The notes beneath the pieces were generated by a model, which worked only from the letters and a program-made list of their open reading frames with translations, was not told where the DNA came from and searched no databases. From an uncultured Sphingomonas sp. (GTDB lineage Bacteria > Pseudomonadota > Alphaproteobacteria > Sphingomonadales > Sphingomonadaceae), in contig NZ_CADCVZ010000029.1 of NCBI RefSeq assembly GCF_902806265.1, positions 1-38,084 on the forward strand: a stretch of DNA of 38,084 bases, written 5' to 3'. How positions within the stretch are numbered: the first letter of the stretch is position 1; the number at the start of each line of letters is the position of its first letter. A program made the translations under genes and the position numbers. Shown in pieces: positions 17,685-27,029 of this stretch.

Positions 17685-18430
17685 TCGATACGCTCGCCTC
17701 GACCAGCAAGTGGGACGCGGGCGACTACGCCCGGGCTGGCGGCTTCGTGCCCGCGCTTGGCGCGGCGGCGCTGGAGCTGCTGGATCCGCAGCCGGGTGAA
17801 GCGATCCTGGACGTGGGCTGCGGCGACGGCACGCTGACCATCCAGATCAAGGAGCGCGGGGCCGATGTGGTCGGCATCGACAACAGCCTGTCGATGATCG
17901 GTGCGGCGAGAAGCAAGGGGCTCGATGCGCGCTTGATGGACGCGGCCCAGCTGAAGTTCGGGGAAGCTTTCGACGCGGCATTCTCCAACGCCACCTTGCA
18001 CTGGGTGCTGGACAAGGAACGGGCGGCGCGGGCGATCTGGTTTGCGCTGAAGCCCGACGGCCGGTTCGCCGGTGAGTTCGGAGGGGCCGGCAACCTGCGC
18101 CGGTTGCGTCAGGCGCTGAATGACGAATTGAGGTCCCGAGGTTACCGGCCGCCGCTTGGACAGGCGAATTGGTACCCCACCGCTGAAGAGTTTGCCGGCG
18201 TCTACGAAGCCGCCGGCTTCCGCGGCGTCGAGGCCGAGCTGATCGAACGGCCGACACGGCTCGAGCATGGCGTGGAAGGCTGGGTCGGCGTGTTCCGCGC
18301 CGGCTGGCTCGATGCGGCGGCAGTGCCGCCCGATGAGCGAGCCGACATCGCGAAAGCCGTTGCGGAACGGCACGGCAGCGACATCGCCGACTATATCCGC
18401 CTAAGATTTACCATGAGGAAGCCGTCCTAG
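17681..18430 (+). CDS. Class I SAM-dependent methyltransferase in the gcv operon
   Basis: 249 aa from a TTG start that overlaps the gcvH stop by four bases (TTGA); the codon before the first homology block fits. Motif I is [11 protein letters not shown] (about 42-52), followed by the acidic VVGIDNS, then [13 protein letters not shown], which resembles trans-aconitate methyltransferase-type enzymes. The product acts on an unknown small molecule. The stop is followed at once by the gcvPA ATG, so it is embedded in the glycine operon and shares riboswitch control. Its GC content is slightly lower than its neighbours. The substrate is not predictable from sequence. Confidence 0.88.
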   Translation: MIDTLASTSKWDAGDYARAGGFVPALGAAALELLDPQPGEAILDVGCGDGTLTIQIKERGADVVGIDNSLSMIGAARSKGLDARLMDAAQLKFGEAFDAAFSNATLHWVLDKERAARAIWFALKPDGRFAGEFGGAGNLRRLRQALNDELRSRGYRPPLGQANWYPTAEEFAGVYEAAGFRGVEAELIERPTRLEHGVEGWVGVFRAGWLDAAAVPPDERADIAKAVAERHGSDIADYIRLRFTMRKPS

Positions 18431-19789
18431 ATGCGTTACCTGCCCCTGTCCGATGCCGACCGCAGCGCCATGCTCGAGGTCGTCGGCGCCGGTTCGATCG
18501 ATGAACTGTTCCGCGATGTTCCCGAGAGCGCGCGGCAGAGCGGACCCATCGCCGGCCTGCCGCACCACGCCTCCGAGCTGGCGGTGGAGCGGCACCTCGC
18601 CAAGCGCGCCCGCAAGAACATCCCCGCGGGTGAAGTGCCCTTCTTTCTCGGCTGTGGCGCGTACAAGCACCATATCCCGGCGAGCGTCGACCACCTGATC
18701 CAGCGCGGCGAGTATCTGACCGCCTACACGCCCTACCAGCCGGAGATCGCGCAGGGCACGCTGCAGGTGCTGTTCGAGTTCCAGAGCCAGGTCGCGCGGC
18801 TATATGGCTGCGAGGTGGCGAACGCGTCGATGTACGACGGCTCCACCGCCTGCTGGGAAGCGATCGGCATGGCGCGGCGGATCACCCGGCGAACCAAGGC
18901 GGTGGTCTCGTCCGGGCTGCACCCGCATTACGTCTCGGTGTGCAAGACCATGGCGCGCTTTACCGGCGACACGCTGGAGACCGCGGTGCCGGAGCTGGGC
19001 GCGGAGACCGATGGCGAGCGGCTGATCGCCGCCATCGACCGCGAGACCAGCGCGGTTGTGGTGCAGTACCCCGACATCCTTGGGCGCATCGCCGACCTCC
19101 AGCCGATCGCCGATGCGGCGCACGCTGCCGGTGCGCTGCTGATCGCAGTGGTGACCGAGCCCGTGGCGCTGGGTGCAATCCGCGCGCCGGGCGAGATGGG
19201 CGCCGACATCGTCGTTGGCGAGGGCCAGTCGATCGGCGTCGGGCTGCAGTTCGGCGGTCCCTATGTGGGCCTGTTCGCCTGCCGCGAGAAGCACGTCCGG
19301 CAGATGCCGGGGCGGATCGCCGGAGAGACGGTGGACGCGGAGGGCAAGCGCGGCTTCGTGCTGACGCTCAGCACCCGCGAGCAGCACATCCGCCGCGAAA
19401 AGGCGACCAGCAACATCTGCACCAACTCGGGGCTGTGCGCACTGGCCTTCTCCATCCACATGACCCTGCTCGGCGAGAAGGGGCTGCGGCAGCTTGCTGC
19501 GCTGAACCATGCCCGCGCGGTTGAGGTGGCCGAGCGGCTGGCGGCGATCCCCGGCGTGCGGCTGGTCAACGACAGCTTCTTCAACGAGTTCACTCTGGAG
19601 CTGCCGGTCGAGGCGCGGCCGGCGGTGCACGCGATGGTGGAGCGTGGGGTGCTCGGCGGTGTGTCGCTGGGGCGCCTCTACCCCGTCGTTGACGCGCTGG
19701 CGAACGGGCTGGTGGTGGCAGTTACCGAGACTGTAACCGACGAGCACATCGACGCGCTCGAAGGGGCGCTCAAGGAGGTGGTGGCGTGA
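18431..19789 (+). CDS. gcvPA: Glycine dehydrogenase (decarboxylating) subunit 1
   Basis: 452 aa. It is the N-terminal half of the P protein as a separate subunit, which pairs with GcvPB to decarboxylate glycine. Markers are [55 protein letters not shown] and [17 protein letters not shown], shown in part. The ATG follows the methyltransferase stop directly, and the gene ends in a four-base GTGA overlap with gcvPB, preceded by the ribosome-binding site AAGGAGG for gcvPB. Confidence 0.96.
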   Translation: MRYLPLSDADRSAMLEVVGAGSIDELFRDVPESARQSGPIAGLPHHASELAVERHLAKRARKNIPAGEVPFFLGCGAYKHHIPASVDHLIQRGEYLTAYTPYQPEIAQGTLQVLFEFQSQVARLYGCEVANASMYDGSTACWEAIGMARRITRRTKAVVSSGLHPHYVSVCKTMARFTGDTLETAVPELGAETDGERLIAAIDRETSAVVVQYPDILGRIADLQPIADAAHAAGALLIAVVTEPVALGAIRAPGEMGADIVVGEGQSIGVGLQFGGPYVGLFACREKHVRQMPGRIAGETVDAEGKRGFVLTLSTREQHIRREKATSNICTNSGLCALAFSIHMTLLGEKGLRQLAALNHARAVEVAERLAAIPGVRLVNDSFFNEFTLELPVEARPAVHAMVERGVLGGVSLGRLYPVVDALANGLVVAVTETVTDEHIDALEGALKEVVA

Positions 19790-21402
19790 CGATCAACCAG
19801 AGCGGCTGGAAGCCGGCGGCCCCCGTGGCTGGGCCGGGCGACACCGGCACCATCACCGGCAACCGCGCGCTGATGCTGGAAGAAGCGCTGATCTTCGAGA
19901 TCGGCGACACGGACACGACCGGGGTGGACTTCGCGGACGGGGAAGCGGGCAAGTCTCGCCTCGGCAATCTCGCCCGCACGTCCGAGATCGGGCTGCCGGG
20001 CCTCACCGAGCCTGAGACCGTGCGCCACTATACGCGCCTGTCGCGCCAGAACTACGCCATCGACCTCGGCCTGTTCCCGCTCGGCTCGTGCACCATGAAG
20101 CACAATCCGCGCCTCAACGAGAAGGTCGCGCGGCTGCCGGGCTTCGCGGACATCCACCCGCTGCAACCGCGGGAAACGGTGGGCGGTGCGCTGGAGGTCA
20201 TCAACGAGCTGGCGTTCTGGCTGATCGACCTCACCGGCATGCATGGCGTGGCGATGAGCCCCAAGGCCGGCGCGCACGGCGAGCTGTGCGGCCTCTTGTG
20301 CATTCGGGCCGCGCTGGAAGCCCGGGGCGACGCGCGCGAGGTGGTGCTGGTGCCCGAAAGCGCGCACGGCACCAATCCGGCGACAGCGGCCTTTTGCGGC
20401 TACCGCGTCGAGAACATTCCCGCGACCGACGGTGGCCGGGTCGACCTGGAGGCGCTCAAAGGGCGACTTGGACCCGATGTCGCGGCGGTGATGATCACCA
20501 ACCCGAACACCTGTGGGCTGTTCGAGCCGGACATGAAGGCGATCAGCGACGCGGTCCATGCCGCTGGCGGGTTCGTCTACTGCGACGGCGCCAACTTCAA
20601 TGCGATCGTCGGCAAGGTGCGGCCGGGCGACCTCGGCATCGACGCCATGCACATCAACCTCCACAAGACCTTTTCCACCCCGCATGGCGGCGGCGGTCCG
20701 GGCTCGGGCCCGGTGGTGCTGTCGGAAGCGCTGTCGCCCTACGGACCGCTGCCCTACACCGCCCGCACCGCCGATGGCGTCGTGCACCTGGTCGAGGAGG
20801 AGCAGGCCGAGGAGTTCAGCCAAGTCCACTTTGGCGGCGCGATGCAGAGCTTCGGGCGGATGACCGCCTTCCACGGACAGATGGGCATGTTCACCCGGGC
20901 GCTGGCCTACATCCTCAGCCACGGGGCGGACGGGCTCAAGCAAGTCGCCGAGGACGCGGTGCTCAACGCCAACTATGTGCTCCGCAGCCTGGAGGACGTG
21001 CTCGATGCGCCGTTTGCGCGTTCGGGACCGTGCATGCACGAGGCCATCTTCTCCGACGCGGGCTTTGCCGGGGGCATTACTACGCTCGATCTCGCAAAGG
21101 CGCTGATCGACGAAGGCTTCCACCCGATGACCATGTACTTCCCGCTGGTGGTGCACGGCGCGATGCTGGTGGAGCCGACCGAAACCGAGTCCAAGGCGGC
21201 GCTTGACCAGTTCATCGCTGCGCTCCGCTCGATCGCCGAGCGGGCGCGGGCGGGGGACGAGAGCCTCAAGTCGGCGCCGGTCTACGCCCCGCGGCGGCGG
21301 CTCGACGAGACGCTGGCTGCCAGGAAGCCGGTGATCGGTTGGAAGACGCCGGCGCCCGACGCCCCTAAGATAAGCGGCCGGAACGAGGTCGGCGGGCAGT
21401 AG
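19786..21402 (+). CDS. gcvPB: Glycine dehydrogenase (decarboxylating) subunit 2
   Basis: 538 aa. It is the C-terminal, PLP-binding half of the P protein. The PLP lysine is in [14 protein letters not shown] (about Lys294). Other blocks are [13 protein letters not shown]-like [28 protein letters not shown] and [12 protein letters not shown]. The start is the GTG in the GTGA overlap with gcvPA. It is the last gene of the riboswitch-controlled operon gcvT-gcvH-methyltransferase-gcvPA-gcvPB; an ABA4-like gene follows after four bases and may be co-transcribed. Confidence 0.96.
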   Translation: MTINQSGWKPAAPVAGPGDTGTITGNRALMLEEALIFEIGDTDTTGVDFADGEAGKSRLGNLARTSEIGLPGLTEPETVRHYTRLSRQNYAIDLGLFPLGSCTMKHNPRLNEKVARLPGFADIHPLQPRETVGGALEVINELAFWLIDLTGMHGVAMSPKAGAHGELCGLLCIRAALEARGDAREVVLVPESAHGTNPATAAFCGYRVENIPATDGGRVDLEALKGRLGPDVAAVMITNPNTCGLFEPDMKAISDAVHAAGGFVYCDGANFNAIVGKVRPGDLGIDAMHINLHKTFSTPHGGGGPGSGPVVLSEALSPYGPLPYTARTADGVVHLVEEEQAEEFSQVHFGGAMQSFGRMTAFHGQMGMFTRALAYILSHGADGLKQVAEDAVLNANYVLRSLEDVLDAPFARSGPCMHEAIFSDAGFAGGITTLDLAKALIDEGFHPMTMYFPLVVHGAMLVEPTETESKAALDQFIAALRSIAERARAGDESLKSAPVYAPRRRLDETLAARKPVIGWKTPAPDAPKISGRNEVGGQ

Positions 21403-21406
21403 CGGC

Positions 21407-21874
21407 ATGAGCTGGCCGGCGCTGTTCGGGCTGACCAATCTGGTCGCCGTTCTCGGCTGGCTCGCCCTTCTGCTGCTTCCCCGCAGGCCGGCGGTCCACT
21501 CGCTGGTGCTGTTCGCGTGCGTCGGTCTGCTGTGCCTCGCCTATGCCGCGATGGTCGGCGCGCTGGTGCTCGGCGGTGCCGACCCCGGCCGGGTCGCGTT
21601 AGCGGGGACCCCGGAGCTGGCCGATTACAGCATCCCCGGGCTTCGCGCCCTGTTCATGAGCGATGCGGGGCTGGTGATCGGTTGGACCCACTATCTCGCA
21701 TTCGACCTGTTCGTCGGCCTGTGGATCGCGCGCGACGCCGACGCGAAGGAGGTCAGCCGCTGGGTCCAGCTGCCCGTCCTGCTGCTGACCTTCCTCGCGG
21801 GTCCGCTCGGCCTGCTCTTGTGGCTCCTACTGCGCGAGGGACGCGCGCGCCGAGCCGCCCGATTGCCCGCATGA
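21407..21874 (+). CDS. ABA4-like family membrane protein (DUF4281)
   Basis: 155 aa with about four transmembrane segments (near residues 5-24, 31-54, 95-113, 121-142). Family blocks seen are LALLLLPRR, SDAGLVIGWTHYLAFDLFVG and LLLTFLAGPLGLLLWL. Plant ABA4 is needed for neoxanthin formation; bacterial members may act in carotenoid modification, which would suit a pigmented sphingomonad, but this is inference. It overlaps the next gene by four bases (ATGA). Confidence 0.85.
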   Translation: MSWPALFGLTNLVAVLGWLALLLLPRRPAVHSLVLFACVGLLCLAYAAMVGALVLGGADPGRVALAGTPELADYSIPGLRALFMSDAGLVIGWTHYLAFDLFVGLWIARDADAKEVSRWVQLPVLLLTFLAGPLGLLLWLLLREGRARRAARLPA

Positions 21875-22470
21875 AGCTGCGCTCGCCGGCCGCCGCGCGC
21901 AACGTCGGTCCGATCGGCGACGTCTTGGCGGAGTGGCTGCCCGCCGGCGGGCTGGTGCTGGAGGTGGCGAGCGGGAGCGGCGAGCATGCGCTGGCGTTCG
22001 CGCGGCGCTTCCCGGACCTCGACTGGCAGCCGAGCGACCCCGACGCAGCGGCGCTCGCGTCCACCGCCCAATGGCGGGCAGAGGAAGGACCGCGCAACCT
22101 GCTGCCGCCCGTTCGCCTTGACGTGGCGGAGCGCGAGTGGCCGGTGGTCACCGCTAAGGCCGTGCTGTCGATCAACATTGTGCACATCAGCCCGTGGGAG
22201 GCCTCGCTCGGGCTGCTCGCCGGCGCGGCGCAGCTGCTTGCCGCCGGCGGACCGCTGATCCTCTACGGGCCGTGGATCGTCGACGGGGAGGAGACTGCGC
22301 CCTCCAACCTCCTGTTTGACGCCGACCTCAAGCGCAGAAGCCCTTCCTGGGGTCTGCGCCGCGTCGCCGTCTTTGCGGAGGAGGCCGCGAAGCGCGGCCT
22401 GACGCTCGAGGCCGAGCGCGCCATGCCGGCCAACAACCGCATGCTGCTGTTCAGGTCCGCGACCGGCTGA
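21871..22470 (+). CDS. DUF938 family methyltransferase-like protein
   Basis: 199 aa. It is a SAM-methyltransferase-like fold with the glycine-rich block VLEVASGSGEHALAFARRFP near residues 29-48. The DUF938 signatures are WQPSDPD, SINIVHISPWEAS and LYGPW, ending in NNRMLLF. The start at 21871 sits in an ATGA overlap with the ABA4-like gene. The 3' end overlaps the converging PAP2 gene by 20 bases. Molecular function is unknown for the family. Confidence 0.9.
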   Translation: MKLRSPAAARNVGPIGDVLAEWLPAGGLVLEVASGSGEHALAFARRFPDLDWQPSDPDAAALASTAQWRAEEGPRNLLPPVRLDVAEREWPVVTAKAVLSINIVHISPWEASLGLLAGAAQLLAAGGPLILYGPWIVDGEETAPSNLLFDADLKRRSPSWGLRRVAVFAEEAAKRGLTLEAERAMPANNRMLLFRSATG

Positions 22471-23056
22471 AGCGTTCCCACAAGGTCCAGCAGATGAGGA
22501 GCCAGAGCAGGCCGAGGCACCAGCCGCCGACCACGTCGCTCGGCCAATGCACGCCCAGCATCGGCCTGGTCGATCCAATAAGCAGGCTTAGCGTAACGGC
22601 GGCGACCAGCCCGCCCGCCCGCCAGCGCTCGGGCAAGGCAATCAGTGCGATCGCGCCGAAGGTGATCATCGTGTTGCCCGCATGTCCGCTCGGAAAGCTT
22701 TGGGAAAAGACGTACACGGGATGCGTGTCCAGCGTCGGGCGCGGCCGGCCTACCGCCATCTTGGTGAGCTCGATCAGCAGCCGGCCGCCGACGACCGTAG
22801 CCAGCAGCGCGATGGCGGCCGGGCGATGCCGCGCGGCCGTCGCCAGCGCGGCTGCGGCTGCGGCAGGGATCAATGCCGCCGATCCGCCCAGGTGCGTGAG
22901 AAAGATCAGCGCCCCCGCAGCGTCCGGATAGCGGGCACGCCAGCCCACGAAGTGCCCCACCACCGCTGCATCGCCGTACAACCCCCCGCCCCCGGATAGT
23001 CCGGCCACGAGGACGATCAGCAGCAGGGCGGAGGCGAGGATCAGGCGGAAGGGCAT
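22451..23056 (-). CDS. PAP2 family membrane phosphatase
   Basis: 201 aa. It is an integral-membrane phosphatase with the three PAP2 motifs: KMAVGRPRP (Lys99), PSGH (122-125) and TRPMLGVHWPSD (His170), where Thr replaces the usual Ser. About five to six hydrophobic segments are present. Likely substrates are undecaprenyl diphosphate or phosphatidic/phosphatidylglycerol phosphate; context does not choose between them. The gene ends inside the 3' end of the DUF938 gene (20-base convergent overlap). Confidence 0.92.
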   Translation of the reverse strand: MPFRLILASALLLIVLVAGLSGGGGLYGDAAVVGHFVGWRARYPDAAGALIFLTHLGGSAALIPAAAAAALATAARHRPAAIALLATVVGGRLLIELTKMAVGRPRPTLDTHPVYVFSQSFPSGHAGNTMITFGAIALIALPERWRAGGLVAAVTLSLLIGSTRPMLGVHWPSDVVGGWCLGLLWLLICWTLWERFSRSRT

Positions 23057-23103
23057 GGCTCTCGTTAAACGAAGTTTTACCCTCTCGGTCTACTGGCTTG
23101 GGC

Positions 23104-23514
23104 ATGGACTTGAGCAGCGCGAGTCAGAATCGCCGCCAAAGGCGTAGCCAGGTACTGCTGGCGGCTTCACTGGAGCTTTCGGGCGGGTCCGTGGCGGTCA
23201 GGATGCGCAACCTGTCGGCCGAGGGCGCGCTGGTCGAAGGCGACGGCTTGCCCGTCGAGGGATCGTCCGTCGTGTTCCGGCGCCAGGACCTGTGCGTCGC
23301 CGCCAAGGTGGTGTGGGTGCGCGAACAGCGTGCCGGCCTGTCCTTCGACGAACCGCTAACGCCTGAAATCGTGCTGCGCCACATTCCGACACCGCGCGCC
23401 CGTGTGTTGCCGGAATTCAAGCGGCCGGGCATCTCCGGTCAGATGACCGAAGCCGAACGCCTCAGCGCGGCCGAATGGATGTGGCGGTCGGGTCAGGATC
23501 CCGCCGTCAAGTAG
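23104..23514 (+). CDS. PilZ domain protein (putative c-di-GMP effector)
   Basis: 136 aa. The c-di-GMP signature is visible as RRQRRS (RxxxR) near residue 12 and NLSAEGA (NxSxxG) near residue 36, followed by beta strands with VVWVREQRAGLSFDEPL. The C-terminal ~45 residues are a hydrophilic tail. The ATG at 23104 is chosen; a TTG six bases upstream (23098) is also possible, and no clear ribosome-binding site favours either. Binding of c-di-GMP is inferred from the motifs. Confidence 0.85.
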   Translation: MDLSSASQNRRQRRSQVLLAASLELSGGSVAVRMRNLSAEGALVEGDGLPVEGSSVVFRRQDLCVAAKVVWVREQRAGLSFDEPLTPEIVLRHIPTPRARVLPEFKRPGISGQMTEAERLSAAEWMWRSGQDPAVK

Positions 23515-23535
23515 AACCGATTGGGGAGCGCAGCT

Positions 23536-24156
23536 TCAGCCCCGCTGCTGCCGCAACCATCCTACCAGCGTCGCCAACGGCAACGGTTGATTGAACGACA
23601 GTCCGGCGAAGCCGCCGTGGTTCCAGCAGACGGCCCCCGGTTGCGGCGGTAGGCCGGGCAGGGTGACCACCACCTCAGCATTGACCGGCAGCTCGGCGGC
23701 GAGTTCGACTTTGACTCCGCCTTGCGAGATATCCGCCGCTCGCAGGCGAAAGGTGGAGGCGCCATGGCGGACGTAGATCAGCGCATCCGTTTCGACCCGG
23801 GGCGTCCGGGGACGCGGACCGCGGCCATCGTGCGCCAGAATGTCGACCAGGTCGATGGGTGCGGCGAAGGTCACGCCAGCCTGGCCATCGCGAGTCCAGC
23901 TGACCCGGCCAGCGACCGACACGCCGGTCTTCAGCTCCACTTCGATCGGCTGCTCCGGTTCGGCTTCGCAGTAGAGCTGCAGCATCATGCCGCCCGACGA
24001 CATGTTCTTGATGAGGCACAGCTCGCGGTGGCTTGCGATCACTACCACGCCCACGCGGAGAAGCGTGAGGTGCCGCTCGCCGCTGCGCCGGTCGCTTGGC
24101 TGCGGCGGGCGTTCGCTAAGCGAATACAACGTCGTCTGGACCGGTGCCCTGTTCAC
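23536..24156 (-). CDS. Protein with two PilZ domains
   Basis: 206 aa. The first PilZ domain (about 20-105) has DRRSGERH (RxxxR-like) and NMSSGGM (NxSxxG). The second (about 115-200) has RTPRVE and DISQGGV (DxSxxG), then VCWNHGGFAGLSFNQPL. Two tandem PilZ units suggest a c-di-GMP effector or a dimer-like fold; the first arginines of the second unit fit the consensus less well. It is on the same strand as and 108 bases downstream of flaF, next to the flagellar relic, so an original role in motility control is possible. Confidence 0.85.
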   Translation of the reverse strand: MNRAPVQTTLYSLSERPPQPSDRRSGERHLTLLRVGVVVIASHRELCLIKNMSSGGMMLQLYCEAEPEQPIEVELKTGVSVAGRVSWTRDGQAGVTFAAPIDLVDILAHDGRGPRPRTPRVETDALIYVRHGASTFRLRAADISQGGVKVELAAELPVNAEVVVTLPGLPPQPGAVCWNHGGFAGLSFNQPLPLATLVGWLRQQRG

Positions 24157-24264
24157 CCGCCACTCCCCGCAAGCTGACGGCCGAGTTCCGCATTGCTCAC
24201 GGCCATGATGGCACGACGTTTGTTACCGGTTGGTGAAGGGAGCCGGGCCGGGGTGCTGCTCCCG

Positions 24265-24624
24265 TCACGCGGCCAGCCGCCGGGGCGACAGGCCGTCGAG
24301 CAGCAGGCGGTTCACTTCCAGCAGCGGCTCGACCGGCTCCGTGCCCGCCATCACCGCGCTGGTGTGCCGGTCGACCCACAAGGACAAGGAGATGAGGCCA
24401 GCGCGAAGCTCGGGCGGGAGCGCGTTGCCGACCGCTCCGCAGCTCGCGGCGAAGGTGCTCCGCATCTCGCGGTTGCGATGCAGCGGGGGCATCAGCGCGG
24501 CGCCGCGCAGCCCGCCGGTCCAGGCCTCCTCGATCGCCCGGGTGACTTCGCTGATCAGCCGATGTTCGGTGGCGCGCGGCGTTTCGGCCAGCGTGCGGAC
24601 GCGCTGATAGGCTGCAAGCGACAT
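24265..24624 (-). CDS. flaF: Flagellar biosynthesis regulator FlaF
   Basis: 119 aa, full length. FlaF is an alphaproteobacterial protein needed for flagellin translation or secretion and works against FlbT. The pattern AYQRVRTLAETPRATEHRL, shown here as AETPRATEHRL, then LMPPLHRNREM, LISLSLWVDRHTSAV and PLLEVNRLLLDGL matches the family. The start at 24624 is supported by an upstream GAGGAAG. No flagellin or flbT lies beside it, unlike the usual arrangement; the divergent neighbour is a motA-flhA fusion pseudogene. The reading frame is intact, so either it decays more slowly or still has a role. Confidence 0.87.
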   Translation of the reverse strand: MSLAAYQRVRTLAETPRATEHRLISEVTRAIEEAWTGGLRGAALMPPLHRNREMRSTFAASCGAVGNALPPELRAGLISLSLWVDRHTSAVMAGTEPVEPLLEVNRLLLDGLSPRRLAA

Positions 24625-24760
24625 GTTCTTCCTCCCTGCTTCCCCATTGTAGACGACGGCGGTCTGCTAGCGCCGGGACTGGTTCCGTTTTCCGGCCCCG
24701 GACGACCGGTCCGCTTGCCCCGGCCTCTATAAGGACAGGGAGCAGAGGCGGGGCGCAGGC

Positions 24761-25670
24761 GTGATCAACGGAATCGGATGTCTGGTCATCCTGGCCTGCG
24801 TGTTCGGCAGCTTCATCGTTGCCGGCGGCAAGATGGCGGTGATCCTTCATGCCCTGCCGCACGAGATGGTGGCGCTCGGCGGGGCGTCGCTCGGCGCGTT
24901 CCTGGTCGCCAACTCCATGCGGACCGCCAAGCTCGCCGGCAAGGGAGCGCGCTGGACAAGCGCCATGTACCGCGAGCTGCTGACCCTGCTGCTCGCGCTG
25001 CTCAGCACCTTCAAGAAGGACGGCGCGACCGGGATCGAGCGGCATCTCGATGCGCCACCGGAGAGCCCGATTTTCTCCCGCTACCCCGACATCCTCGCGG
25101 ACCACCACCTGGTGGAGTTCATCTGCGACTACACGGAGGCGCAAAAGCTGCTGAACGAGGTGCACAAGGACGCGGAGCGGCTAGTTGCAGACCTAGTGCC
25201 CGCCAAGATCACCGTGTCGGGCATGCAGCGCATCCTCCAGAACCTGCTGGGCGAAGGCGTGTCGATCCGCGACGTGCCGACCATCCTCGAGGGGCTTGCC
25301 GAGGCGGTGCCGCTCACCGCGAACCTCCAGCAAGTCACCGAGCATGTCCGCGCCCGCCTCGCCCGGCAGATCTCCGCCGCCACGCCCACGACGGCGCGAT
25401 CCCGGTGGTGACTCTGTCGGCCGAATGGGACGGCGCGTTCGCCGAGAGCATCGCCGGCCAGGGCGACGAGCGGCACCTGGCGATGGCGCCGTCCGCGCTG
25501 CAGGGCTTCATCGCGGCGGTGAGGAAACGTTCGACCGGCTGGCACAGGGCGGCGAGATCCCGTGCATCCTGGTCAGCCCGTCGATGCGCCCGTTCGTCCG
25601 CTCGATCATCGAGAGGGTGCGGCCGGCGACCACCGTGCTGTCGCAAAGCGAGATCCAAACCCGCGCATGA
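24761..25670 (+). pseudogene. motA-flhA in-frame deletion chimera with two frameshifts
   Basis: From GTG 24761, the first ~123 residues are MotA, the flagellar stator: one to two membrane segments with VFGSFIVAGGKMAVILHALP, shown in part as VFGSFIVAGGK, then MYRELLTLLLALLSTFKKDG and SPIFSRYP, ending at LVEFICDY. The frame continues directly into the C-terminal domain of FlhA, the flagellar export gate, from EAQKLLNEVHKDAE (about 25140): MQRILQNLLGEGVSIRD, then HVRARLARQISAA. FlhA then needs a -1 shift near 25378 (GCCGCCACG, one C short) to read GAIPVVTLSAEWDGAFAE, and another -1 shift near 25523 (GAGGAAACG, one G short) to read ETFDRLAQGGEIPCIL and RSIIERVRP, ending at the TGA 25668-25670. 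The first frame terminates early at 25411. The deletion removed the end of motA, anything between, and most of flhA. Confidence 0.9.
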
Positions 25671-25711
25671 ATCCGCTCGCTCGGCACGATCGGTTGAACG
25701 GGCGCGCTATA

Positions 25712-27010
25712 ATGGTGGGGATGGAGATAGCGTCAGAGCTGGTGAGCGCCGCGATGGTGCCGGCCGCGGGTACGGCCGCCATGCGCGCGGCGGCTTCAGC
25801 CACCGGTGAGTTCGCCGGCTTGCTCCAGCCTGCCTTGTCACCGTCGGCCAGCGGCGGGCAGCCTGTTCCGGTCTCCCCGGTAATGCTGGCGTCCGTGCCC
25901 GTCGGTCCGCTCCCTGAGCTTGCGGTCACAATGCCTGGGTCGGAAGCGGCGCCTGCGCCGCCGTCCCCGTCGGCAACCAACCCGCAGGCGGCGACGCTGA
26001 CGGCGATTGCGTCGGTGCCGGGCGAGATGTCACCCGAACGCCCGGCGGAGGCAGCCGCAATCGATGAGGCCCGCGAGGAGCCGGATGCGCTTGCCGCACC
26101 TATATTCCGGGAAGTGCTGTCGGCTCTCCCGCTTATGTCGCCCGCAAGTTTGGGTGAGCCGAAGGCCGAGGTGCCCACAGGGGAGCTGCCGGTGGAGACC
26201 ATTGTCGAAGACGGGCATGAAGCTGCCGACCGTGGAGACGGAGCGGCGATCGCAGCACCGAACGGTCCACCGCAAGCCCATGCCATGAGCGCTGAGGTCG
26301 CCGGGCAAGGGCGTGGCCGGCAGGAACCTGCTTCAAGCGATCGGCGCCCCGCCGACGCGGTTGCCGAAGCACCGGCGCGCTTGACGCTGATCGCTACCGT
26401 TCCCGAGCAGGGTGGCGGCGACCCGTCCTTGAAACCGGCCGCTCGCGCCATGCCGGCAGCCACCGACCCTGCCGCAGCGCCGGCCGCTCCCGTCACAGCT
26501 CCGCCCGCGCTCCACCCGGCGGCACCGTCGGCGCAGGCGACGCCGGCCGCGGAGCCTCAGCCGACGGCGTCGCTGGGCACGCCGCGGCTCAGCTTCGATC
26601 GTGATTTCGGCGAGCGGCTGGGCATCCTCGTCACCCGCCAGGCGGGGGAGGGCGCAGGCGAGGTGCAGATCCGCATGGACCCGGCGGAGCTTGGCCGAAT
26701 TCACGTCCGCCTGTCCTTCGACGAGGGCGGCAGCCTGCGCGCGGTGGTCGGGGCGGACAGTCCGCAGGTGCTCGACGCCATCCGCCGCGATGCCGGGGAA
26801 CTCGGCCGCGCGCTGGCCGACGCTGGCGTACGGACGGACGCGCAGAGCTTCCGCTTCGACCGCGGCCACCAGTCGGGCGGCGGCGGCGACCTGCCGCGGC
26901 CCTGGCGGCAGGGGCAGGGCGATACCCGGGCGCAACCCGGGGAGAATGACGACGAACCCATCCGCTACCGGCCGCTACGCGGAGCCGGCCGCGTCAATTT
27001 GATGGCATGA
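25712..27010 (+). CDS. fliK: Flagellar hook-length control protein FliK
   Basis: 432 aa. FliK sets hook length and switches export specificity. The N-terminal ~290 residues are the expected low-complexity Ala/Pro-rich ruler. The C-terminal Flg_hook domain is recognisable from FGERLGILVTRQAGEGAGE, then IRMDPAELGRIHVRLSFDEG (part: DPAELGRIHVRL), and VLDAIRRDAGELGRALADAG. ATG 25712 is chosen; 25721 is an alternative start. The frame is uninterrupted, unlike its flagellar neighbours on both sides, and ends 22 bases before the flgD relic. With flhA and flgD broken nearby, it is unlikely to work unless other copies exist. Confidence 0.85.
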   Translation: MVGMEIASELVSAAMVPAAGTAAMRAAASATGEFAGLLQPALSPSASGGQPVPVSPVMLASVPVGPLPELAVTMPGSEAAPAPPSPSATNPQAATLTAIASVPGEMSPERPAEAAAIDEAREEPDALAAPIFREVLSALPLMSPASLGEPKAEVPTGELPVETIVEDGHEAADRGDGAAIAAPNGPPQAHAMSAEVAGQGRGRQEPASSDRRPADAVAEAPARLTLIATVPEQGGGDPSLKPAARAMPAATDPAAAPAAPVTAPPALHPAAPSAQATPAAEPQPTASLGTPRLSFDRDFGERLGILVTRQAGEGAGEVQIRMDPAELGRIHVRLSFDEGGSLRAVVGADSPQVLDAIRRDAGELGRALADAGVRTDAQSFRFDRGHQSGGGGDLPRPWRQGQGDTRAQPGENDDEPIRYRPLRGAGRVNLMA

Positions 27011-27029
27011 GGACCAAGGCAGGAGCATT

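Noticed and set aside
19678-21438. Long minus-strand open frame opposite gcvPB (586 codons)
   Set aside because: It mirrors gcvPB in a high-GC region; the protein has no recognisable domain and gcvPB is certain.
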